Below are positions 1 to 8,254 of a stretch of DNA of 11,320 bases, piece by piece. Within the stretch, counting starts at the first letter, position 1. Each line of letters begins with the position of its first letter. The position numbers and the translations under genes are program-made. Location of the stretch: assembly GCA_002083985.1 (NCBI GenBank), contig MTER01000061.1:1-11320 (forward strand), read 5' to 3'. The DNA is from Candidatus Altarchaeales archaeon A3. Its GTDB lineage: Archaea; Altiarchaeota; Altiarchaeia; Altiarchaeales; Altiarchaeaceae. The notes under the pieces were generated by a model. The model saw nothing but the letters and a program-made list of their open reading frames with translations. It searched no databases and had not been told where the DNA came from.

Positions 1-2114
1 TTGAAATAAAGTTTCTGGAGTTTTTTTAATTCAGACAATTTTATCCGTGATTCCGATCTTCTCTTTTGAAGTGCTTGATCTAAAGTTAATTGCGTTATCT
101 CTTCTCTATGCCTTGACTTTATTTCCTGTTTTTTTCTTTTTATTTCTTTTAACCTTTGGTTTATCTCCTTACTACGACATCCATTATCCTGTTTCTTTCC
201 TGTGTGTATGTCATGAAGTTCTTTATTTAGTTTATCCTCTTCGTTTTTTATATAATCTAACTCAAAAGACGCTTCTGCGGTAGTTTCCAGCAATTCCTCG
301 TCAAAAAGTTTCACTCCCTCAAACTCCTCAAGCAAACTATTCCCACACATTACTTTATGATCAAGATTCGGTAAGGGCTTAATTTGTTTTATATCCTCTT
401 CATCAACAATCAGGGAAAGCCAGAACCTGAGTTTAGCAATTTCAACGGCAGAGTAATCAATATCCACACCATATAAACAGTTTTCGATTACATCCCTCTT
501 TAAATTATATTCTGTTCTTTTTTCCTGCTCCCCTTTATCAAAGAATATTGTTAAAATAGATTGTGCTTTCACAATCTCATTCATCATCCCAACAAGAAAT
601 GCACCTGAACCCACAGCAGGATCAACAATCTTTATATTTTTAAGCAGGCCATCAATTTTATCTTTTTGTTTGAAAACAGAATTCGGGAGAGTTAGTTTAT
701 CCAAGGTTTCCTTAAATTCCTTTTCAATAATTTCAAAGGGTCTACTTCTTGCTGATTTTATTTCATCATTTAACTTTTTTATTTTTTCCAGATTTCTCTC
801 GTCTTCGGCGTTCGCAAATCCGCTCATGCCGATAAAAACTTCAATATCTTTTCTTGGAATACATGTGTTTGTTTCAAGATAGTTGATTAAACTCTGTTGG
901 CACATATAATGCACAATTTCCCTAGGAGTGTAAAACGCACCATTTGATTTTCTAGCTTTAACTTCAAGTAAATTCTCAAAAACCTTGCCGAGCATTTCAG
1001 GGTCAATAGCGACCTCCTTTTCAAGGGGTTCATCTTCCTTTACTGTGAAATTGTACTGATCAAATGTCTTTAAAATATTCTCAAAAATTGGATTACCTAT
1101 TAAAATTTCGGTTCCTGACCAGTCATAGTCGTTGATTGGTTCAAATAAACCACCGTTCAGAAAAGGTATTTTGCATTTGAACCTACTATAATAATTATTA
1201 TCCCTTTCAGTCGCCAGTGCTTCATAAAATAAAGGTTCCAATATTTCATTAAAAAAATTGTTGTAAGGAACTATCTTTTTCTCAAATAATTTTCTTAAGA
1301 AATCCTTATGACCAGTTCCCCATTCTTTAAATCTTCCTTCAGCATCCTTTCCGACGCCAAGCCACCCCTTCTTCTGCAGGAAATAAATAAAAACAATCTG
1401 TCCCATAAGTTTTTTAGCGAAATCAACTGTTAAAATGTTTTTATCTTCAAAATGTTTTTTAATATATTTGTCTTTTTCAATAATTTTTTCAAATGATTCT
1501 TTTAAGCTCAGATATAATTCTCTGTATTTCTCAAAAAATTCTTTGGTTACATTATCAATGCTGAATGTCTTTTCAATTTCTTCTATTGAAGGATTAATGT
1601 TCTCTCTCATAACAAGTTCTAAGAATTGCTTTTTGCATGTGTGATTTGGCTCATTCACGCCGACTAAGAATGAATATCTTTTAGCAGGAGTTAATTCTTT
1701 TAAAACTTTAACTTTTCCGCTTTCGTCTTTTGTAAGGGAGTATTCCATCTTAACAAAAGAAAAACGCCAATCCTGTGGGTCTTCACCATAAAAGGCGACT
1801 AATGCAGCGTCTTTATCTCCGTTTGCCAGAAATTTTGCTATAAAATTTCTCTGCATTGTCCTTGCCCTATCGCGAGAACTTGTTTTTTTCAGTTTGACAA
1901 CAATAACATCTATGATTTTTTTTGAATTGTCAGTATAATTCCCCAAAGAAAAATATGACTCAATATATTCTTGATATTCGCTCCAAACAATCCAGCTTTT
2001 TTGGTTTATTGCAAAATTGTTAAATAATTCATTAATAAATCTATAAAACTGATTAATGTCAAAGTCGTTGTTGAAAGTTTCATCAAGTAATTTTTTTGCG
2101 CTTTCTTTATCCAT
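1..2114 (-). CDS. Eco57I/PglX-like adenine-N6 DNA methylase (3' end beyond window)
   Basis: 704 codons stay open from the ATG at 2114 to the window edge, so the C-terminal part is missing. Visible N-terminal features (residues about 70-150) include an RDRARTMQRNF stretch and LVAFYGEDPQDWRFSFVK, typical of large Eco57I/PglX-type restriction methylases. FYTPREIVHYM follows at about 394. The SAM-binding motif I, DPAVGSGAF, starts at residue 498, and YGVDIDYSAVEIAKLRFW starts at 548. A lysine/glutamate-rich probable coiled coil occupies roughly 620-700, the usual insert before the catalytic NPPY, which must lie off the left edge. The expected role is transfer of methyl groups to adenine in DNA, with or without linked cleavage. 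The start overlaps the stop of the upstream AlbA_2 gene by 8 nt, and no Shine-Dalgarno is seen, so translation is probably coupled. Whether it protects, restricts or does both cannot be judged without the C-terminus. Confidence 0.85.
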   Translation of the reverse strand, partial: MDKESAKKLLDETFNNDFDINQFYRFINELFNNFAINQKSWIVWSEYQEYIESYFSLGNYTDNSKKIIDVIVVKLKKTSSRDRARTMQRNFIAKFLANGDKDAALVAFYGEDPQDWRFSFVKMEYSLTKDESGKVKVLKELTPAKRYSFLVGVNEPNHTCKKQFLELVMRENINPSIEEIEKTFSIDNVTKEFFEKYRELYLSLKESFEKIIEKDKYIKKHFEDKNILTVDFAKKLMGQIVFIYFLQKKGWLGVGKDAEGRFKEWGTGHKDFLRKLFEKKIVPYNNFFNEILEPLFYEALATERDNNYYSRFKCKIPFLNGGLFEPINDYDWSGTEILIGNPIFENILKTFDQYNFTVKEDEPLEKEVAIDPEMLGKVFENLLEVKARKSNGAFYTPREIVHYMCQQSLINYLETNTCIPRKDIEVFIGMSGFANAEDERNLEKIKKLNDEIKSARSRPFEIIEKEFKETLDKLTLPNSVFKQKDKIDGLLKNIKIVDPAVGSGAFLVGMMNEIVKAQSILTIFFDKGEQEKRTEYNLKRDVIENCLYGVDIDYSAVEIAKLRFWLSLIVDEEDIKQIKPLPNLDHKVMCGNSLLEEFEGVKLFDEELLETTAEASFELDYIKNEEDKLNKELHDIHTGKKQDNGCRSKEINQRLKEIKRKKQEIKSRHREEITQLTLDQALQKRRSESRIKLSELKKLQKLYF

Positions 2115-3546
2115 TTTGTTTTTCTTTATTTAATTTATACCATATATTGCTTCCCATTCCCTTCTTAATTATTTTTCCTTCATCTATTAAAATCTGTAAA
2201 TCCTTACTTGCAGTTTCACGAGTTATTTTAAAACTATCCTGAATTTCGTGACTTTTAAGTTTGGGTTTGAGTTTTAGTTGTTTAATAATCCATATTTTTC
2301 TCCTATCACTGTCAGATTTGCGGCGAATTTGTGTCAGATTTGTGTCAGATTTGTGTCCATTTTGTGTCAGATTTGTGTCTAATTTTTGTCTATTTTGTGT
2401 CAGACCTTCGACGGATTTGTGTCGGATTTTTCTCCTGTAAAACACAACTTTAAACCCTGATTTGATTTGTTTAAATTCAACTTTAACATTATTTGTTTCG
2501 CATTCTCTATAAATTCTTTTCAATCCTGAACCCCATTTTTCAATATCTTTGCCATAATACAACACTTGTGCAATAAGAGGATTTCTTAGAATGGATTCTT
2601 CATCATGTTTTATAAAATATTCCGGCATATATCCCTCTGGAAACTGCCCTGGATTATAAATTTCCACCCTATCTTTGAAAATCGCAATCTTATTGCTTTC
2701 AGGTGCAAAATAATCCCTGTGACATAAAGAATTAACAAGTGCTTCTCGTATAGCATCCAATGGTATTTCAGGTATCTCTTCCCGCTCTAATTTACCAAAT
2801 TTAACACTCCATATTATATGTTCTTTGAGGTAAATTTCTGAATTTTTAAGGAGGTTAAAAATTGTCCCATTAATCACTTTAATGTCTATGAAAGTCGTCT
2901 TATCAGTTCCTGCAAAAACTGCTAATTGGGTCTCAAGTTTATTATTATCACAAAACAGTACTTCTGCGGCATTTAATAACTTTCCATCTTTTATCAAACC
3001 CAGTTTTTTCAATGTTGATTCTGTATCAACAAATTTGAAATTAATTCTTTTTGCCTCATTTGCTTTTGAGATATATTTTCTTAATTCCTCTTCGTTTATG
3101 TCTTTTAGAGTTATATCAGATATCTCATCTTCCCACCTCAATTTACTTTTATTTTTTTTCAGAATCATCGTTTCCAATTCCTTTGCAGACATTGATTTGT
3201 CTTCATCGGCAACACGCATATATGCTCTGCCATAAGCGTAATAAGGAATTTCCTGTCCGTGGAATTCAACTTCGATACAATTTTTACCCTGTATTTCCTT
3301 CTTTCTTATCAATGGATATATTTTCGGTTCAATATGATCTGAAAGTGATTGGGAAACATCCCTTAATGTTTTTTCTATAATGTCCTGCCCGATTGCAATT
3401 CCGTTTGGTTTAATGCCAAATATCAATATTCCCTTTTGGTGCTTATTGAGAATCGCAACTATTGAAATTATTCCCTCTTTTAATTCCGATGTTGATTTTT
3501 TCAACTCAAGTGTTTCTGATTCAATTAGGAGTATGTCAGAGGTCAT
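2107..3546 (-). CDS. Schlafen AlbA_2 / GHKL-ATPase (RecG-like family) protein with winged-helix tail
   Basis: 479 aa. Residues about 8-125 form an AlbA_2 (Schlafen-type) domain: ETLELKKS at the start, then ILIFGIKPNGIAIGQDI at 40-56 and AYMRVADEDKSMS at 108-120. A GHKL-type ATPase region (HATPase_c_4) follows, with REALVNSLCHRDY at 267-279 and the glycine box WGSGLKRI at 338-345. A polar linker rich in TQN/DTNL/KSD repeats (about 372-412) is encoded by an 11-bp DNA repeat array. The tail (417-473) looks like a winged helix-turn-helix (KSHEIQDSFKITRETASKDLQ). Proteins of this class are often annotated as RecG-related or transcriptional regulators, though no helicase motifs are present. Here it lies 1 nt after the helicase stop and overlaps the methylase start, so it is probably an ATP-dependent DNA-binding regulator or subunit of the defence cluster. 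Its substrate is unknown. Confidence 0.85.
   Translation of the reverse strand: MTSDILLIESETLELKKSTSELKEGIISIVAILNKHQKGILIFGIKPNGIAIGQDIIEKTLRDVSQSLSDHIEPKIYPLIRKKEIQGKNCIEVEFHGQEIPYYAYGRAYMRVADEDKSMSAKELETMILKKNKSKLRWEDEISDITLKDINEEELRKYISKANEAKRINFKFVDTESTLKKLGLIKDGKLLNAAEVLFCDNNKLETQLAVFAGTDKTTFIDIKVINGTIFNLLKNSEIYLKEHIIWSVKFGKLEREEIPEIPLDAIREALVNSLCHRDYFAPESNKIAIFKDRVEIYNPGQFPEGYMPEYFIKHDEESILRNPLIAQVLYYGKDIEKWGSGLKRIYRECETNNVKVEFKQIKSGFKVVFYRRKIRHKSVEGLTQNRQKLDTNLTQNGHKSDTNLTQIRRKSDSDRRKIWIIKQLKLKPKLKSHEIQDSFKITRETASKDLQILIDEGKIIKKGMGSNIWYKLNKEKQNG
2311..2431. repeat. 11-bp tandem repeat array (11 units) inside the AlbA_2 gene
   Basis: Eleven consecutive units start at 2311, 2322, 2333, 2344, 2355, 2366, 2377, 2388, 2399, 2410 and 2421, with no slippage of the register. 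The plus-strand consensus is GTCAGATTTGT; four units match it exactly or with one change, and the others carry two to four substitutions. Because 11 is not a multiple of three, successive units are read in rotating frames, which gives an 11-residue protein period (DTNLTQNGHKS / DTNLTQIRRKS). The array lies between the ATPase region and the winged-helix tail. Confidence 0.9.
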
Positions 3547-3547
3547 C

Positions 3548-5125
3548 TTAATTGCTTTTAATTAGATATTCTGATAATATTATTTCTTTTGGTCCTGAAA
3601 TATCAGCAGAACTATTAGTAAATGTTCCCTGAAATACATTTGAGTATATTCCCTCCCTTATTTTTGCCAGTATTTTGAGTGGATTTATCTCGTTTCCAAC
3701 CTCTTTAATTATTCTTTTTATTGTTGCCTTTGCAATTCCCCCTTCTGCAAGGAGCATTAAAACTTTCTGCAGGTATTCTTCGTCTTCATCGGTAAATTCT
3801 TTGGTTTTTATTATTGCTTTTATTATTTTAATAAGTTTTGCTTCCTGGCTTCTTCCTGATAGGTTTTTTGGTTCTTCTCCTTCTTCCCTGAAAACATCCT
3901 CAAACTCTTTTTTGTTTGCTTCAAGATATTTGTAGAATTCAACATCTAATTTTTCTCTCCTAATGTCTTTTTCTGACTTCAAGATTTCAGCTGCCCTGAA
4001 AAAATCTACTTCCTCAACAGTAATTTCATTCGCCACAAATATTTTTCTTAACTTTCCTTTTCTGAAAAATGTTAAAACAGAGTTTTTAGATAAATCATAA
4101 GTTTTAGATGTTCTTGCTTTTTTTGGCAGTTTTTTTATATTCTCAAATAAATCCGGATCGTTGTCTCTAATTTCTCTCAGGAAAGTAATATATTTTAGTT
4201 CGGTATCGTCTTCTTCGTCTTCTCCGGTTATACTCTTTTTAGATGTCAATTTAGCAAACAAGTCATGGGACTTAATCTCTTCATCAGTAAGCAGTTTTGC
4301 ATCATTTCCGAGCATCTCAATAAATGCTTTAATCTTTGATTCAGCTGCTTCTTTTAAGCTAATCTCCTGATTTATGGGCCCTGCAGGAAAGAAATTATAA
4401 GTGTAAATCTCATTAAATGGCGGATTTTTACTTACTCTATTCACACGACCTACTCTTTGCATCATCTTAACAGGGTTCCAGGGAATATCATAATTAATAA
4501 CAACATTTGAACGATGCAAGCTTACTCCTTCTGACAATATGTCTGTTGAAATCAAAATTCTGATGTCATCTTTTTGCTTATACTCATTGTAATTGGCGTC
4601 ATAATTTTCAATGATTTTTATTCTGTCTGATTCGGATGATTTGCTTGAGAAAGCCATAACTTTATTGTCATATAATGGATTTAATTTTTCATAAAGATAA
4701 TCCGCTGTTTCCTTTGACTCTGTAAATACGAGCAATTTATTTTTTCTTATTATTTCATCTTTGGATAACATCTCTTTAAACTTGTCAATTTTAGGATCTT
4801 CTTTTACATTCTGCCACATATCCTGAATTTCGTTTAAAGTTTTAAGGTCATTTTCTAAATTGTTAATAAAATCAGGTAAGAAATCGTTTGAATAATATCT
4901 TTGGGCTTTTTCTTCATCAATCAACTTCCGGACTGCTTCATCGTCATCATTTTCCAGCAATTCAAAAATTTTGTTTATATGTTTCTTACTCACATACACA
5001 CATCCTTTTTTGTATTCTTCTATGAATCTTGTGTATGACTGAATAAATCGGCCTATTGATTTCTTGAATGCGAAAAAACTGCTTTCTAATCTTTTCAGCA
5101 ACAAGGTTTTCATAAAGCCAACCAT
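3548..5125 (-). CDS. C-terminal half of broken PLD-SNF2 helicase (helicase C domain)
   Basis: 525 aa if read from the ATG at 5125. That Met is probably internal in the intact protein: the family normally continues through a linker ending in a QKNMGGFMKTLL-like stretch, and here QKN-MVGFMKTLLLKRLESSFFAFKKS lies exactly at the damage point. Visible helicase motifs are IV (KLLVFTESKETADYL, 130-144), V (ISTDILSEGVSLHRSNVVINYD, from 192) and VI (QRVGRVNR, 223-230), followed by a charged C-terminal region of about 270 residues. The stop is 1 nt before the AlbA_2 start. The frame is offset from the N-terminal half by a 17-bp tandem duplication and a one-base loss. No Shine-Dalgarno precedes the ATG. 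It could be made as a separate polypeptide, but without Walker A/B motifs it could not hydrolyse ATP alone. Confidence 0.85.
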   Translation of the reverse strand: MVGFMKTLLLKRLESSFFAFKKSIGRFIQSYTRFIEEYKKGCVYVSKKHINKIFELLENDDDEAVRKLIDEEKAQRYYSNDFLPDFINNLENDLKTLNEIQDMWQNVKEDPKIDKFKEMLSKDEIIRKNKLLVFTESKETADYLYEKLNPLYDNKVMAFSSKSSESDRIKIIENYDANYNEYKQKDDIRILISTDILSEGVSLHRSNVVINYDIPWNPVKMMQRVGRVNRVSKNPPFNEIYTYNFFPAGPINQEISLKEAAESKIKAFIEMLGNDAKLLTDEEIKSHDLFAKLTSKKSITGEDEEDDTELKYITFLREIRDNDPDLFENIKKLPKKARTSKTYDLSKNSVLTFFRKGKLRKIFVANEITVEEVDFFRAAEILKSEKDIRREKLDVEFYKYLEANKKEFEDVFREEGEEPKNLSGRSQEAKLIKIIKAIIKTKEFTDEDEEYLQKVLMLLAEGGIAKATIKRIIKEVGNEINPLKILAKIREGIYSNVFQGTFTNSSADISGPKEIILSEYLIKSN

Positions 5126-5159
5126 GTTTTTTTGAGATATTTGTTTTTTTGAGATATTT
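5125..5159. repeat. Perfect 17-bp tandem duplication that breaks the helicase gene
   Basis: The plus-strand unit TGTTTTTTTGAGATATT occurs at 5125-5141 and again at 5142-5158, and the first base of a third copy follows at 5159. The unit length is not a multiple of three. Deleting one copy joins LQKISQKN directly to MVGFMKTLLLKRLES, the expected helicase sequence, so the duplication is a recent frame-breaking event. Confidence 0.92.
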
Positions 5160-5234
5160 TTTGCAGTCGTGTGACATTCGCTTCTGCTTTAAGGTATAAC
5201 AAAGGCGTATAACGAGTGTATTTAAATTCGTTAA

Positions 5235-6761
5235 TTACAATTTCAAGTGTTTTGTTATTTTATCCAGTTCTTTATTAAATTCATAATATACAGGTTCAGG
5301 ATCTTTAATATCAGGAAATTTCAAGCCCTCTTTTTGTAAGTCCTTTCCATAATATTTGGAAATATTGTTTCTTGTTCTCCTAATCATAAGATGTTGCAAA
5401 ACATTTTCTCTTATGTCTTTGGCATTTTCCTTTATTATCTTTAAATATTCTTCTTTATCTTTTTGTCTGTCAAGACCTTTAAGATTATTTTGAAGTTTTT
5501 TAAAGTATTTTTCTAAATCCCTTACTTTTGGGCTCGGGAGTGTTGATTTATGAGCATTTTGGAATAGTTTTATCTGGCTTAAAATATCCAAGGGAGTATT
5601 ATTTAAAGGAGTTGCAGAGACCAAAATAACCCTTTTACCTCTGCATATATTAAAAAGATTCTCATACATTTGCGTTGATTCTGTTCTAAATCTGTGCGAC
5701 TCATCAATAATTATGTTTGAATAGTCCTTTTCTCTTTCCATAACTTTATCAAGCATTCCTATTGATTCAAAATCTGTCTGCCTTACTTTAAAATCAGAAA
5801 AAACATTATACCATGAGCCGGGAGCATCCTTATCAATTAATGTAGGAGGAGCAACAACTAAAGTTCTACCCTTCAACTGATTAGCAAGCATCGCAGAAAT
5901 ATATGTCTTTCCCAGTCCAACAACATCTGAAATAAACACACCCCCATATTCATCTAATTTTAGCTTTGCATCTATAACTGCATCTTTCTGATACTTCAAA
6001 TCCATAAAATTTTCAGGCATATCGTCCTTGAACAAATCCTCTTTATCAATATTTATCTTTTCTTTTAAATATTCATATAAGAATTTCAAATATAATTCGT
6101 AAGGTGTTATTTCATCGTTCATCCATGTCTTTTTCGTAATTGTCTCAACATATTTTTCAGAAACATCAACTGACTTTTCCCACAATTCGTTAAATTTTTT
6201 TAATGCAAAATCATAATCAGATTTATTTTTTAGTTCAACATTAAACTCTATGTTTTCCTGCAATCCTGATTCAGTAAAATTACTTGACCCGGTAATTATC
6301 CTTCCAACATCCCTATCTCCTTCTTTAAAAGTCAAAATATATAATTTGGCATGAATTTTTTCATCAGGATAAACTTTTATTTCTAACTTTTTAGACCTGA
6401 TCCATTCAATAAATTTTTTAATTCCTGCCTCAATATCTATTGAATCTTCGGAATTATCCACTTCTTTTATGACTTGTTCTGAGAATTCCTCTTTTGTTTC
6501 CTTATGTGAAAGTGGTAATTTTTGCTGGACTTCATCTTTTGATTTTTGAATAAATTTGTATGTCGCTTTGTCTGTGTTTATGCCAATAAGAATTCTGATT
6601 TTTTCTGTGTTTTCCATTGACTTGTACATTTGGTAAAAACCGCTTGAACGGAAATATCCGACCAGACAGTCAAATAATCGTGTATCTTTAATCAATACCT
6701 TAAATCTGTCCGAAAGAGTTTCTCCTTTTTCATTGGTTATAAATGTTAAGTCAGTTGTCAT
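5235..6761 (-). CDS. N-terminal half of broken PLD-SNF2 helicase (PLD nuclease + DEAD-like ATPase domain)
   Basis: 508 aa before a premature stop. Residues about 15-175 form a phospholipase-D-type nuclease domain: HAK at 137-139 and GSSNFTESGL at 158-167, the HxK...GSxN signature. A single copy means the active site would be built by dimerisation. The SNF2/DEAD ATPase domain follows, with Walker A GLGKT at 282-286, Walker B IIIDESH at 350-356, motif III VSATPLNN at 381-388 and LMIRRTR at 458-464. The protein is predicted to translocate on DNA with ATP and cut or restructure it next to the downstream methylase. The frame is lost after DKITK: adding one A to the four-base A run (complement of 5250-5253) gives KTLEIVINEFKYTRYTPLLYLK, the conserved linker of the family. 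The gene starts 78 nt after the archease stop, in an AT-rich gap that could hold a promoter. Confidence 0.88.
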   Translation of the reverse strand: MTTDLTFITNEKGETLSDRFKVLIKDTRLFDCLVGYFRSSGFYQMYKSMENTEKIRILIGINTDKATYKFIQKSKDEVQQKLPLSHKETKEEFSEQVIKEVDNSEDSIDIEAGIKKFIEWIRSKKLEIKVYPDEKIHAKLYILTFKEGDRDVGRIITGSSNFTESGLQENIEFNVELKNKSDYDFALKKFNELWEKSVDVSEKYVETITKKTWMNDEITPYELYLKFLYEYLKEKINIDKEDLFKDDMPENFMDLKYQKDAVIDAKLKLDEYGGVFISDVVGLGKTYISAMLANQLKGRTLVVAPPTLIDKDAPGSWYNVFSDFKVRQTDFESIGMLDKVMEREKDYSNIIIDESHRFRTESTQMYENLFNICRGKRVILVSATPLNNTPLDILSQIKLFQNAHKSTLPSPKVRDLEKYFKKLQNNLKGLDRQKDKEEYLKIIKENAKDIRENVLQHLMIRRTRNNISKYYGKDLQKEGLKFPDIKDPEPVYYEFNKELDKITKHLKL

Positions 6762-6839
6762 AACATATTATTAAATTTAAAACAAATTAAAATTATATCA
6801 AATTTACATAAAAATTATAATAAAATTTACCCTGATAAC

Positions 6840-7268
6840 TTATATATCGCACAACACATTCGCCTCCCAAAAATTTTCCCCTCTGATTTCCTTCTTTTCC
6901 ACACTCAATCCATGATAAGTTATTCCCTTAATCCCGACATCAACAATATAATTCTCACTTTTATCCCCGGCTGCAATAAAATTTAAATTATAATTTCCGT
7001 TTTTCTTTATATCAACAATAAATTTCTTAAAAACCCTGTGCTCTGTTTCAAATATAAATAGCAATTCGTTCAAAAAGTCATGCAATAAATCAGTTAAATT
7101 TTCCGAAATTAAATTTCCGCTACATTCAAATTTTTCTTCAACATTTATTTCAGACATCATTCCTTCAAACATAGCACAAGCACAATTTTCAAATAATTCG
7201 TTCAATGTCTTTCCATAAGCCACAAACTGCAGGTCAGAAATATGGTCTATAAATTTAAATTTTTCCAT
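6840..7268 (-). CDS. Archease (RtcB tRNA-ligase activating protein)
   Basis: 142 aa from the ATG at 7268. Archease is a small metal-binding cofactor that speeds turnover of the RNA ligase RtcB in tRNA splicing and RNA repair. The N-terminus KFKFIDHISDLQFVAYGKTLNEL matches the family start (DHTxD-xxxxxYG), with Ile replacing the usual Thr. Asp12 and the penultimate Asp141 (LCDI) fit the family's acidic metal ligands, and GITYHGLSVE is the characteristic near-C-terminal strand. The length is typical. The frame is open 15 codons further up to 7313, but those residues (IFFHNFLQILNFIS) have no counterpart in the family, so the internal Met is chosen. No rtcB is in the window. The flanking gaps of 78 and 82 nt leave it unclear whether it is cotranscribed with its neighbours. 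Confidence 0.88.
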   Translation of the reverse strand: MEKFKFIDHISDLQFVAYGKTLNELFENCACAMFEGMMSEINVEEKFECSGNLISENLTDLLHDFLNELLFIFETEHRVFKKFIVDIKKNGNYNLNFIAAGDKSENYIVDVGIKGITYHGLSVEKKEIRGENFWEANVLCDI

Positions 7269-7350
7269 AGAAATGAAATTTAATATCTGTAAGAAATTAT
7301 GAAAGAAAATCAAAGCATAAATTTGCTTATTGCTTATTTATTTTTTTCTG

Positions 7351-8079
7351 TTACTTTTTTTGGATTTTAAATATATTTTTTAATTCTTGCAGCACAATAT
7401 ATTTTCCGAGAAGTTCTGTCAATGGATGGCACTCATCCATATCTTTTAGCAGGATATAACAAAATAAAGCGTGATCAATCTTGTTTTTAAAGGCATAATA
7501 TCTTCCCATAACTGAATAAAAAGAACGAACTTCACTTACATGATAAATGTTTGATGCCCGCGGAGCACATAAATAAATTTCTAATTTATTATCAAGGACA
7601 TCCGGAATTTTGTCTTCCATCTTGTTTTGTAAATAATGCTCACAAAGAGCGGTTTTGCCAAACAGATAATCCGGAAATTGAGCTCTTATTTCAATAATTG
7701 TCTGATATTGCTTTTCTTCATCTCCTAAAAGAGTGTATGCGCTTATAATAAGATTGTAAATTACTGGCACATTGGGATAATTTTTCTTTAGTTCTGATAA
7801 AATTTTCAAACAGTTTTCCACAATGTCTTTATTCGCAGGTTTTTTAAGAGCAATTATAATTTTATTGAGCTTGTCCTTCACATTTTGCGGCAATTTTGCA
7901 AAATTTTCTTCTTCCATTATCTCATCAGTAATAATAAAGTCCTTATTTAGTAGCGTCGCATTTTTTTTCATTAAATTTTTTATTACCTCTTCTTTCCTAA
8001 TTCTTTTAAGGTGCTTATCAAAGTTAATCTTATTTGTTACTACGCCATAAATTAAATCAAAATGGTTAAAGTATCGCAT
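7351..8079 (-). CDS. TPR-like helical repeat protein, function unknown
   Basis: 242 aa, soluble, with no signal peptide or membrane segment. From about residue 85 onward it is built of TPR-like helix pairs: CLKILSELKKNYPNVPVIYN, LLGDEEKQYQTIIEIRAQFPDY, and VMGRYYAFKNKIDHALFCYILLKDMDECHP. The phrase pattern (NYPNVPxxYN, FPDYLFGKTA, SEVRSFYSVMGRYY, DxxHP) resembles a family of stand-alone TPR proteins I associate mainly with bacteria, which could point to transfer. The N-terminal 80 residues are lysine-rich and not recognised. The role is probably protein-protein interaction; no partner is suggested by the neighbours. The start at 8079 is supported by a TATA-like box at the spacing expected for a leaderless transcript. 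Confidence 0.75.
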   Translation of the reverse strand: MRYFNHFDLIYGVVTNKINFDKHLKRIRKEEVIKNLMKKNATLLNKDFIITDEIMEEENFAKLPQNVKDKLNKIIIALKKPANKDIVENCLKILSELKKNYPNVPVIYNLIISAYTLLGDEEKQYQTIIEIRAQFPDYLFGKTALCEHYLQNKMEDKIPDVLDNKLEIYLCAPRASNIYHVSEVRSFYSVMGRYYAFKNKIDHALFCYILLKDMDECHPLTELLGKYIVLQELKNIFKIQKK

Positions 8080-8102
8080 TCTTATTTATTTTTAAATGAA
8101 AC

Positions 8103-8114
8103 AAAATATAAATT
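8103..8114 (-). promoter_or_regulatory. Possible TATA box of the TPR-protein gene
   Basis: The minus-strand sequence AATTTATATTTT is centred about 29 nt upstream of the ATG at 8079. In archaea this would place the transcription start within a few bases of the start codon, that is, a leaderless mRNA. The region is so AT-rich that chance matches are common. The box lies outside the 937-bp insertion, so the insertion need not silence the gene. Confidence 0.35.
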
Positions 8115-8125
8115 ATATTCAAAAT

Positions 8126-8165
8126 CAAAAGTTTCCCATTTGAAAATATGACCTTTACAGTCATC
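8126..8165 (+). repeat. Left terminal inverted repeat of the 937-bp element
   Basis: It begins CAAAAGTTTCCCATTTG and continues to CAGTCATC. It matches the reverse complement of 9023-9062 at 35 of 40 positions. TCAAAAT lies immediately outside, at 8119-8125. Confidence 0.85.
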
Positions 8166-8254
8166 ATTTTATTCTAAAATTTTTGAAAATTCCTATAAAA
8201 TTATATCAAAAATTCGGCACTCTTCTCTTTAAATTAGGTTAATTATTTTCTAGT

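Larger units (their letters stand above)
3548..6761 (-). pseudogene. Full extent of the frameshifted PLD-SNF2 helicase gene
   Basis: The two ORFs and the 109 nt between them make one ancestral gene. Three reading frames carry conserved sequence in order: PLD and ATPase domain I, then the linker INEFKYTRYTPLLYLKAEA (about 5240-5160), then helicase domain II. The span is 3214 nt; removing 17 nt and adding 1 nt gives 3198 nt, that is 1066 codons including the stop. The two lesions do not compensate each other (+16 net). The one-base change could be a sequencing or assembly error; the 17-bp duplication is harder to explain that way. Everything else in the gene, including all catalytic motifs, looks intact, so the loss is recent or reversible. 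Confidence 0.8.

Noticed and set aside
47..2100. Plus-strand ORFs of 60-80 codons at the left end
   Set aside because: They run antisense to the continuous methylase frame and have low-complexity Phe/Ser/Leu composition typical of shadow frames.
2311..2431. Short tandem repeats as a possible CRISPR array
   Set aside because: Units are 11 bp with no spacers and lie in frame inside a protein-coding gene.
4986..5177. 63-aa ORF starting MSHDCKKYLKK
   Set aside because: It is an out-of-frame reading of the helicase linker and following helicase sequence; the conserved linker (FKYTRYTPLLYLK) is in another frame.
1..6761. Assignment of the cluster to BREX or DISARM
   Set aside because: No PglZ, BrxB/C, DrmA/B or DUF1998 genes are visible; the methylase alone is not diagnostic.
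7269..7313. Longer archease start at 7313
   Set aside because: The extra 15 residues are outside the conserved archease N-terminus, which begins at the Met encoded at 7268.
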